11,732 bases of DNA, from assembly GCA_014859985.1 (NCBI GenBank), contig JACZKN010000091.1, forward strand, positions 1 to 11,732, given 5' to 3'. The notes beneath the pieces were generated by a model that saw nothing but the letters and a program-made list of their open reading frames with translations, ran no database searches and had not been told where the DNA came from. The stretch is from Candidatus Krumholzibacteriia bacterium. GTDB lineage: Bacteria > Krumholzibacteriota > Krumholzibacteriia > LZORAL124-64-63. Positions within the stretch are counted from its first letter, which is position 1, and each line of letters opens with the position of its first letter. The position numbers were made by a program, and so were the translations under genes. Positions 1 to 5,325 of this stretch are shown piece by piece.

Positions 1-1176
1 GCCCGGGAACCGGCGTTCCTGGGCCGCCTGGCCGACAGCATCGTCCCGGGCGGCGTGCTGGACTTCGAACTGGTGGCCGTCGTGCCGCGCGCCGGCCCCG
101 GCACTCTGAGCATCGACTTCCTGGACAACCGGGCCCGCTCGGTCCTGCCCGACGGCCCCCAGGCCGGGCGCATCGACCTGGCGGCCGGCCTGCAGCGCCT
201 GCCGCGCCAGGCATCTTTCGTCGGCCTGCCCACGGGCGCCTACCAGCTGCGGGCCGAATTGGGCCTGCCCGGCGGCGGCAGCGCCGTCTGGAGCACGACG
301 ATCCTGAACCTGGCGACCGGCTGGGCCGACTCCCTGGCGGCCCGGACCGCCGCGGTCGCGCCCCTGGAACGGCGCACCGCCACCCACCTGCTGGCGGTCG
401 CCCGGGCCGCCGTGGCCGCCCACGTTCCGCGCCGTCACCCCGGTCCCCTCGCCACCACCCTGGGCGACCTGGACGCCATGCTGGCCCGGGCCGCCCGCAG
501 CGGTTCGCTGCTGCCGGCCGAGGGCCCGGGCCTGCTGGTCTATCCCGGTGCCGACGGCACGGACCGCCTCTGCAGCGTCTACCGGCCGGCGCCGGGCGCC
601 GGACGGGGCGCAGAAACGCCGCTGCTGGTGATCGACCATGCCCCCGGCGGCGAGGACCGCCTCGTGGAACGTCTGGCCCGGTTCTACAGCCACGGCGACC
701 TGACCGGGGCCGGCGACCGCAGGCCGCTGTATCTTGTGCCACACCTGCCGGCGACCGGCCGCACGGACGCCGCCCGGGCGGCCCTGGAGTTCGCCCGCGC
801 GCTCTTCGGCCGGGACCTGCTGCCGGTGGCGGGTGTCGACGCCGGGGCCGGCACCGCCCTGCAGCTGGCCACCGGCGGCGACGGCGTGGCCGGCCTGATG
901 ATCCTGGCCGGAGCCCGCACCGAGCCCTGGCCCCTGGCAGACGAGGCTTTCCTGGCCGGGCAGCTGGCCGACCTGCCGGCCGGGATGCCCATCGACTGGA
1001 CCGATTTCAGCCGGGAGACCGCCCTGGCCGGCCAGGGCGCCGCCTTGCTGCGGCTGCTGGAACAGGCCGGCGCCCAGGTGACCGCGCGCCGGGCCGGCGG
1101 CGGCCTGGGCCTGTCCCAGGCGGCCGACCGCATCGTGCTGTGGGCCGAGGGGTTGCCCGTGCCCGGCAGCGAATAA
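1..1176 (+). CDS. C-terminal part of a protein with a degenerate alpha/beta-hydrolase-like domain (5' partial)
   Basis: The frame is open from base 1 to the TAA at 1174-1176, so the gene begins upstream. A GTG at 55 is the first possible start, but it has no ribosome binding site and is probably internal. The visible part is 391 codons. The first ~110 codons look like a beta-rich region ending in a run resembling 'YQLRAEL...VWSTTILNL', followed by an Ala/Arg-rich helical stretch. The last ~210 codons resemble an esterase-type alpha/beta hydrolase: a strand-like LLVYPG, a strand LLVIDHAPGG, a nucleophile-elbow-like GVDAGAG (Asp at codon 280, 838-840) before an Ala-rich helix, a strand GLMILAGA, and a final GGGLGLSQAADRIVLWAEG where active esterases have a GGH motif. 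The usual Ser is Asp and no His occurs after about codon 245. If the fold is right, this may be a non-catalytic relative or an Asp-nucleophile enzyme. The fold assignment is inference; the coding call is firm. Confidence 0.72.
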   Translation, partial: AREPAFLGRLADSIVPGGVLDFELVAVVPRAGPGTLSIDFLDNRARSVLPDGPQAGRIDLAAGLQRLPRQASFVGLPTGAYQLRAELGLPGGGSAVWSTTILNLATGWADSLAARTAAVAPLERRTATHLLAVARAAVAAHVPRRHPGPLATTLGDLDAMLARAARSGSLLPAEGPGLLVYPGADGTDRLCSVYRPAPGAGRGAETPLLVIDHAPGGEDRLVERLARFYSHGDLTGAGDRRPLYLVPHLPATGRTDAARAALEFARALFGRDLLPVAGVDAGAGTALQLATGGDGVAGLMILAGARTEPWPLADEAFLAGQLADLPAGMPIDWTDFSRETALAGQGAALLRLLEQAGAQVTARRAGGGLGLSQAADRIVLWAEGLPVPGSE

Positions 1177-1248
1177 CCCGCGGAGCGGACGGGTAGAGGA
1201 ACCGGTCCCCCGCACCGTCCCGCAACCAACAAGAGCCCAGGAGGCGTC
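1177..1248 (+). other. Short intergenic gap with an imperfect stem-loop
   Basis: This 72-bp gap contains an imperfect inverted repeat: GCGGACGG at 1185-1192 can pair with CCGTCCCGC at 1215-1223 with one bulged C, leaving a 22-nt loop. No T-run follows, so it is not a canonical Rho-independent terminator, and no convincing -35/-10 pair is visible. Such short GC-rich stems arise easily by chance in DNA of this composition. Confidence 0.3.
1239..1244 (+). promoter_or_regulatory. Ribosome binding site of the first beta-propeller gene
   Basis: A perfect AGGAGG lies 4 nt before the ATG at 1249. It is the strongest Shine-Dalgarno match in the window and fixes the start of the first propeller gene, though the spacing is slightly short. 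Confidence 0.85.
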
Positions 1249-2478
1249 ATGAAGACCTTGTCCACGATATCGGCGATCCTCTGCAGCCTGGTCCTGGCCG
1301 GGCCGGCGGCCGCCGCCCCCGCCATCACCATGGTCGAGGGCGTGCCCCACGTCCTGAACGGCGCCGCCCCCGCCGGCGGCGTGCGCACCGTGAATCTCCA
1401 GGAGCAGTGGCGCATCGGCGGCGACGACGAGGACGTGCTGCTGGGGATCATCACCCGCGTCCTGGTGGACGGCGCCAACAACGTCTACCTGCTGGACCAG
1501 CAGCTGAGCGAGGTGCAGGTGTTCACCCCCGGCGGCGACCACCTCAAGACGATCGGCCGCCAGGGCGACGGCCCCGGCGAGGTGAACAACCCCGGCGACG
1601 TGGTCTTCATGCCCGACGGCACCCTGGGCCTGGTGCAGATCTTCCCGGGCAAGATCGTCAAGCTGACCATGGACGGGAACCCGGCCGGCGAGTTCGTCCC
1701 GGACACGGGCGGCGCCACCGCCGGCGGCTTCCTGGCCCTGATCAACTGCCGCTCCGCCGGCGGCAACCTCGTGCTCAGCGGCGTGCAGATCCGCCCCAAC
1801 GACGCGGGCAACGGCCAGATCCGCGACTATTTCGTGCGCAGCTACGCCGAGGACGGCCGGCAGCAGGCCCACTACCTGGGCAAGCAGGCCGAGTGGGTCT
1901 TCGGCCCCGGCTTCAAGTTCCGGGAGATCGACAACGACTTCATCTGGTGGCGCATGGACGTGGGCCCGGACGGCCGCCTGGTGGTCAACGAGCCCCGCTA
2001 CGACTACGCCCTGAGCGTCTACGCCCCCGACGGCACCCTCGAACGCGTGATCGAACGGGAGTACACCTCCTGGGAGCGCAACGAGACCGTCTACAAGCGC
2101 TACGAGGCCATCATGGAGGGACAGTCCGCCAACTTCCCCTTCCCCGTGGAGCGCGAGGTGGAGAAGCTGGAGCAGGACGTGGGCGAGCTGCGCGTGGCCC
2201 GGGACGGCCGCATCTGGGTGCTGCCCAGCCGGCAGATGTACGAACCGGAGCCGGGCAGCTTCGCCACCTACGACGTGTTCACCCCCGACGGCACCTTCGC
2301 CGAGCAGGTCAAGGTGGTCGGGCCGGGCAACCCCGCCGCCGACCGGCTGGTCTTCGCCGACGACGGCCTGGCCTTCATGGTCACCGGCTTCTGGGACGCG
2401 GTGCTGAGCGCCAGCGCCGCCGGCGGGGACAGCGACGACGCCGAGCCCATGTCCGTGATCTGTTACAAGGTGCAATAG
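1249..2478 (+). CDS. Secreted six-bladed beta-propeller protein (first paralogue)
   Basis: 409 residues. The N-terminus (MKT, then a hydrophobic run, then GPAAAAPA) is a Sec signal peptide with likely cleavage around residues 22-24. The mature protein starts with a VEGVPHVLN segment, then WRIGG (about 51-55), a blade-like 'NVYLLDQQLSEVQVF' and the glycine-rich loop IGRQGDGPGE at 102-111. Repeated 'PDG' turns (MPDGT, GPDGR, APDGT, TPDGT, and a degenerate 'RDGRIWVL') occur at roughly blade spacing. These features match the secreted propeller family commonly annotated as '6-bladed beta-propeller' (DUF5128/NHL-like), and the length is typical. No catalytic motif is seen; members of this family are mostly uncharacterised and probably bind a ligand or partner in the periplasm or at the cell surface. 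It ends in ICYKVQ, with Cys405, echoed in the next gene. The start is set by AGGAGG at 1239. It is followed by a 232-bp gap and a paralogue. High confidence for fold and export; function unknown. Confidence 0.87.
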   Translation: MKTLSTISAILCSLVLAGPAAAAPAITMVEGVPHVLNGAAPAGGVRTVNLQEQWRIGGDDEDVLLGIITRVLVDGANNVYLLDQQLSEVQVFTPGGDHLKTIGRQGDGPGEVNNPGDVVFMPDGTLGLVQIFPGKIVKLTMDGNPAGEFVPDTGGATAGGFLALINCRSAGGNLVLSGVQIRPNDAGNGQIRDYFVRSYAEDGRQQAHYLGKQAEWVFGPGFKFREIDNDFIWWRMDVGPDGRLVVNEPRYDYALSVYAPDGTLERVIEREYTSWERNETVYKRYEAIMEGQSANFPFPVEREVEKLEQDVGELRVARDGRIWVLPSRQMYEPEPGSFATYDVFTPDGTFAEQVKVVGPGNPAADRLVFADDGLAFMVTGFWDAVLSASAAGGDSDDAEPMSVICYKVQ

Positions 2479-2522
2479 GCGCGCACCGGGCCACGGCCGG
2501 CGGGGGCGGCCGCGGCGGGTTT

Positions 2523-2571
2523 CCGGCCCCGCAACTGCAACCCGAAGCGCAAGATCTGCGTAAGGGGCCGG
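2523..2571 (+). repeat. Inverted repeat, possible RNA stem-loop
   Basis: CCGGCCCC at 2523-2530 is perfectly complementary to GGGGCCGG at 2564-2571. Inside the 33-nt loop, CGCA and TGCG flank AGATC near 2548-2560 and could form a smaller hairpin. A two-level hairpin is possible, without a T-tract. In DNA this GC-rich an 8-bp match is weak evidence of function. Confidence 0.3.
2531..2541 (+). repeat. Copy 1 of an 11-bp direct repeat found after each propeller gene
   Basis: GCAACTGCAAC begins 53 bp after the stop of the first propeller gene. The same 11-mer lies at 3954-3964, 41 bp after the stop of the second. The similarity continues loosely, with about 16 of 20 positions identical. It is relatively A/T-rich for this DNA, so less expected by chance than the GC-only repeats. 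It may be a remnant of the duplication that made the two propellers. Confidence 0.4.
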
Positions 2572-2695
2572 CGACGCGGTGCCCGTGGGGGGATCTCCCG
2601 CAAACCCTGCCGACCGGCGGCTGCCGGGCTTTCCGGACTTCCGGGCCCGGCCGCCCGCACGACTGTGGGCCGCGGCGGACGCCAACCGCCGTCAC

Positions 2696-2703
2696 AAGGA
2701 AGG
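2696..2703 (+). promoter_or_regulatory. Ribosome binding site deciding the start of the second propeller gene
   Basis: AAGGAAGG lies 7 nt before the ATG at 2711. It favours that ATG over the in-frame GTG at 2579, which has no such site. The bases around the ATG (AACAATATGTTTTTCAAC) are strikingly A/T-rich for this window, as expected for an unstructured initiation region. Confidence 0.85.
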
Positions 2704-2710
2704 TAACAAT

Positions 2711-3913
2711 ATGTTTTTCAACGACTTACATCGTCAGGGACGCCCGGTCCGGACCCTGCTGCTGCTGGCCCTGGGCGCCGCCCTGCCGGCGGCCGCGGCG
2801 GCCGCCGAACCCACCCTGGCCGTCCTGCAGGAGGCCTGGCGCGCCGGCGGCGAGAACGACGAGGTCTTCTTCGGCAACGTGGGTGCCGTGCAGACCGATC
2901 CCGAGGGCAATGTCCTGTTGCTGGACGCGCAGCTCTCGGAGGTCCACGTCTACTCGCGGACGGGCGAGCACCTGTCCACCCTCGGCCGCGAGGGCGACGG
3001 CCCGGGCGAGGTGCGCCGCCCCGGCGACATGTTCGTCCGTCCCGACGGCACCGTGGCCATGATCCAGGGTTTCCCGGGCCGCATCGTCATGGTCAACCCG
3101 GACGGCACCCCCGCGGGCGAGACCACCTACACGCCCCCCGGCGGCGCCGGCGCCGGCCAGTTCGCGGTGATCGTGCGCGGCTTCCGCCAGGGCGAGGGCA
3201 TGGTGCTGGCGGGCATCCGCATGAGCTTCGGCGGCGGCTCGCAGAGCAAGCAGGTCTACTTCCTGGCGTCCTGCGACGCCCAGGGCGCCGAGCAGCGGGT
3301 GCTGCTGCAGAAGGAGCACACGATCGACTACGCGGACCTGCGCCTGGACGAGCTGCAGATGGACTTCGTGTGGACCCGCGTCGCCGTGGGTCCGGACGGG
3401 CGGGTCTACGCCGCGCCGGACCGCAATGCCTACGCGGTGCACGTATTCGCTCCCGACGGCGCCGCGCAGCGGGTCATCACCCGGGATTACACCGCGCCGT
3501 CCCGCGAGCAGCGCCAGCGCGACAACGCCAAGCGCATCATCGAGGCCGTGGCTGCCAACTACCCGTCCCCCCTGCGGGGGCTGACCATCGAGGAGACGGA
3601 CCAGGCGATCAGCGGCCTGTTCGTCACCGGCGACGGACGCCTGTGGGTGGCCACCGGCCGCAGCGGACGCGACCTGCCCGCGGGCGCCTGGCTCGTGCTG
3701 GACGTCTTCGGACCCGACGGCGCCTTCGAGAAGCAGGTGGCCCTGCCCGGCAGCCACGACCCGGACCAGGACGCCGTGTACGTGCTGCCCGACCACCGGG
3801 TGGTGGTGGTCACCGGCGCCCTCGACGCCTGGTTGAACCAGCAGGCAGTCGGCGCGGGCGAGACCGAGGGCGCGCCCCTGGAGATCATCTGCTATACCAT
3901 GGAGAAATTCTGA
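2711..3913 (+). CDS. Secreted six-bladed beta-propeller protein (second paralogue)
   Basis: 400 residues from the ATG at 2711. A longer frame reaches back to GTG 2579, but only the ATG has a ribosome binding site (AAGGAAGG) and it places a signal peptide at the N-terminus: HRQGRPVR, a Leu/Ala-rich core, then AAAAAAEP with likely cleavage near residue 32. It is clearly paralogous to the upstream gene: QEAWRAGG matches QEQWRIGG, DAQLSEVHVY matches DQQLSEVQVF, LGREGDGPGE (91-100) matches IGRQGDGPGE, and FPGRIVMV matches FPGKIVKL. Both end in a related tail, here IICYTMEKF with Cys394. It lacks the ~20-residue EGVPHVLN-type segment found after the signal peptide of its partner. PDG-type turns mark successive blades. 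No enzymatic motif is seen, and the role is unknown. It carries a rare TTA leucine codon at residue 6 (2726-2728). It lies 65 bp before the efflux adaptor, so co-transcription is plausible. Confidence 0.87.
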   Translation: MFFNDLHRQGRPVRTLLLLALGAALPAAAAAAEPTLAVLQEAWRAGGENDEVFFGNVGAVQTDPEGNVLLLDAQLSEVHVYSRTGEHLSTLGREGDGPGEVRRPGDMFVRPDGTVAMIQGFPGRIVMVNPDGTPAGETTYTPPGGAGAGQFAVIVRGFRQGEGMVLAGIRMSFGGGSQSKQVYFLASCDAQGAEQRVLLQKEHTIDYADLRLDELQMDFVWTRVAVGPDGRVYAAPDRNAYAVHVFAPDGAAQRVITRDYTAPSREQRQRDNAKRIIEAVAANYPSPLRGLTIEETDQAISGLFVTGDGRLWVATGRSGRDLPAGAWLVLDVFGPDGAFEKQVALPGSHDPDQDAVYVLPDHRVVVVTGALDAWLNQQAVGAGETEGAPLEIICYTMEKF

Positions 3914-3953
3914 CCTCCCGGCGGACCGGGCGGACCGGGCGGCGCCGGGCCCG

Positions 3954-3964
3954 GCAACTGCAAC
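3954..3964 (+). repeat. Copy 2 of the 11-bp direct repeat
   Basis: GCAACTGCAAC, identical to 2531-2541, directly precedes the adaptor's ribosome binding site. Both copies lie 40-55 bp past a propeller stop codon. Confidence 0.4.
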
Positions 3965-3967
3965 GTG

Positions 3968-3972
3968 AAAGG
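3968..3972 (+). promoter_or_regulatory. Ribosome binding site of the adaptor gene
   Basis: AAAGG lies 6 nt before the ATG at 3979. It is a modest match. It supports 3979 rather than the second in-frame ATG at 3985, which would have a 12-nt spacing. The choice alters the protein by only two residues. Confidence 0.6.
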
Positions 3973-3978
3973 CTGACC

Positions 3979-5325
3979 ATGGAAATGCGCGCGACCGCAG
4001 TGTCCCGCTCGGCGGCGGCACTCTCCGTCCTCCTGGTGGTGCTGCTCCTGGGCGCGGTCCCGCAGCTGGGTGGCTGCTCCGGCGGCGGCGACGGCACGGC
4101 CGCCGATTCCACCGCCGCCCCGGCCGACACCACGGCGGCGGTCGACGGCGGGGACGAGGAAGCCGAGACCGCGGAGAAGGCCATCACCGTCGACGTGGGC
4201 ACGGTGCGCCGGGGCGACCTGGTGATGCCCATCTATGCCGACGGCGCCATCCGCACGCCCCGCTCGGTGGAGATCAAGACCAAGCTGGGCGGCGAGCTGC
4301 TGGAGGTCCTGGTGCGCGACGGCGACCGGGTCAAGCGGGGCCAGCTGCTGGCCCGCATCGACCCCCGCGAGTACCGCATCACCCTGGAGGAGACCCGCTA
4401 CCGCCACCTGCAGGCCCTGAGCCAGATGGCCGCGGAGGCCGACACCTTCACCGTCAACACGGGCGCCCTGCGGGACTTCGCCGCCGGCCGGGAGGACCTG
4501 GACCGGGCCCTCGTCCGGGGCACCATCACCGCCGACGAGCACCGGGCGCAGCTGTTGGCCCTGGAGATGGGCGCCCTGGAGCGGGGCGCCTTCCGCGACG
4601 CGGTGTTCCAGCAGCGCACCGGCCTGGCGGACGCGCGCATGGCCGAGGAACGGGCCAAGCTGAACCTGGAGTACACCGAGATCCGCGCACCGTTTGCCGG
4701 CGTCGTCCAGGGCCTGGTGATGGTGGCGGGCCAGAACGTGACGGTGAACCAGACCTTCTGCGCGGTCTTCAACAACGACAACCTCGAGGCCGCCGTGAAC
4801 GTGCTGGAGGCCGACCTGGGCAACCTCGCCGAGGGCCGCCCGGTGCTGCTGGCCGTCCCCGCCACCGGCGACACCCTGCGGGCCCGGGTGGACGTGCTGT
4901 CCCCCACCCTGGACCAGGCCAGCCGCACCTGCGAGGTGCTGGTCCGCTTCGCCAACCCCGACGGCCGCTACCGACCCGGCATGTTCGTGCGCGCCCAGAT
5001 CGCCGGTTTCGTCTTCCCGGACCGCCTGCTGGTGCCCAAGGACGCCCTGCTGACGCGCGACGACCGTCCCCTGGTGTTCAAGCGCGAGGGCGACCGGGCC
5101 AAGTGGCTGTACGTGGACACGGGGCTGGAGAACGACGAGTGGGTGGAGATCAAGGCCGTGCACTCGGGCGGCAGCCTCGCGCCGGGCGAGGAGATCGTGG
5201 TCAGCGACCACCTGACCCTGGCCCACGAGGCGCGGATCAAGGTGCGCCGGACCGTGCCCGGCAGCGACCGCTGGGCCTTCGGCGCGGCGGGGCCGGCCGG
5301 CGGCGCCGGGGAGTCCGGCCGATGA
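3979..5325 (+). CDS. RND efflux periplasmic adaptor subunit (HlyD/AcrA-type membrane fusion lipoprotein)
   Basis: 448 residues. The N-terminus carries a hydrophobic helix (about 13-29) ending in the lipobox LGGC, so Cys33 should be lipidated. Residues 34-67 form a low-complexity Gly/Asp/Thr/Ala/Glu linker. The barrel-sandwich (lipoyl-like) half begins near 68 with ITVDVGTVRRGDL, includes KTKLGGELLEVLVRDGDRVK, and ends at ARIDP. A helical hairpin of about 100 residues follows, and the second half returns at IRAPFAGVVQG (235-245). Then come the beta-barrel domain (AAVNVLEADLGNL to YRPGMFVRAQI) and the membrane-proximal domain (LLVPKDALL to the end). Domain order and length fit RND adaptors. Such proteins bridge the inner-membrane pump and an outer-membrane channel. 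The gene overlaps the first permease by 4 bp (ATGA), strongly implying joint translation. The substrate cannot be read from sequence; there are no His/Met-rich metal-binding motifs typical of CusB. Confidence 0.93.
   Translation: MEMRATAVSRSAAALSVLLVVLLLGAVPQLGGCSGGGDGTAADSTAAPADTTAAVDGGDEEAETAEKAITVDVGTVRRGDLVMPIYADGAIRTPRSVEIKTKLGGELLEVLVRDGDRVKRGQLLARIDPREYRITLEETRYRHLQALSQMAAEADTFTVNTGALRDFAAGREDLDRALVRGTITADEHRAQLLALEMGALERGAFRDAVFQQRTGLADARMAEERAKLNLEYTEIRAPFAGVVQGLVMVAGQNVTVNQTFCAVFNNDNLEAAVNVLEADLGNLAEGRPVLLAVPATGDTLRARVDVLSPTLDQASRTCEVLVRFANPDGRYRPGMFVRAQIAGFVFPDRLLVPKDALLTRDDRPLVFKREGDRAKWLYVDTGLENDEWVEIKAVHSGGSLAPGEEIVVSDHLTLAHEARIKVRRTVPGSDRWAFGAAGPAGGAGESGR
5308..5325 (+). promoter_or_regulatory. 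Ribosome binding site and ATGA stop-start overlap
   Basis: GGGGAG at 5308-5313 is 8 nt before the ATG at 5322, inside the 3' end of the adaptor gene. The ATG overlaps the adaptor's TGA (5323-5325), a classic arrangement for translational coupling. It decides the permease start: an open frame extends back to 5103, but its translation there is a shadow of the adaptor. Confidence 0.85.

Larger units (their letters stand above)
2479..2710 (+). other. 232-bp intergenic region between the two propeller genes
   Basis: This is the longest non-coding gap. An open frame continuous with the second propeller runs back to a GTG at 2579, but it has no ribosome binding site and the Arg/Pro-rich translation precedes a good signal peptide, so it is treated as untranslated. 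The gap holds an 8-bp inverted repeat (2523-2571), an 11-bp element repeated after the next gene (2531-2541), and a palindrome CCGGGCCCGG at 2641-2650. No clear sigma-70 promoter or T-tailed terminator is visible. The size of the gap, compared with 65, -4 and 3 bp further down, makes it the most likely place for a separate promoter or a 5' leader. Confidence 0.5.
3914..3978 (+). repeat. Intergenic 9-bp tandem repeat inside an inverted repeat
   Basis: In the gap before the adaptor gene the 9-mer CGGACCGGG occurs twice back to back (3922-3930 and 3931-3939), followed by a degenerate third copy, CGGCGCCGGG (3940-3949). CCCGGCG at 3917-3923 is complementary to CGCCGGG at 3943-3949, giving a 7-bp stem with a 19-nt loop. 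No T-run follows. It could be an attenuating hairpin, or slippage in GC-rich DNA. Confidence 0.4.

Noticed and set aside
2479..2571. A Rho-independent terminator after the first propeller gene
   Set aside because: GC-rich inverted repeats are present but no T-run follows any of them, so only a generic stem-loop can be supported.
2579..2710. A 44-codon N-terminal extension of the second propeller from GTG 2579
   Set aside because: No ribosome binding site at 2579, a Pro/Arg-rich translation, and it would bury a good signal peptide that starts at the well-placed ATG 2711.
1407..3062. A 551-codon plus-strand frame across both propeller genes
   Set aside because: Arg/Pro/Gly-rich out-of-frame translation typical of +1 or +2 frames in GC-rich genes; it crosses two real genes with signal peptides.
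3892..5226. A 444-codon minus-strand frame opposite the adaptor gene
   Set aside because: The same His/Gln/Gly/Val-rich shadow composition, lying wholly opposite a well-supported adaptor.
5103..5321. A 73-codon N-terminal extension of the first permease
   Set aside because: It lies entirely inside the adaptor gene in another frame; RND permeases start just before TM1, which matches ATG 5322.
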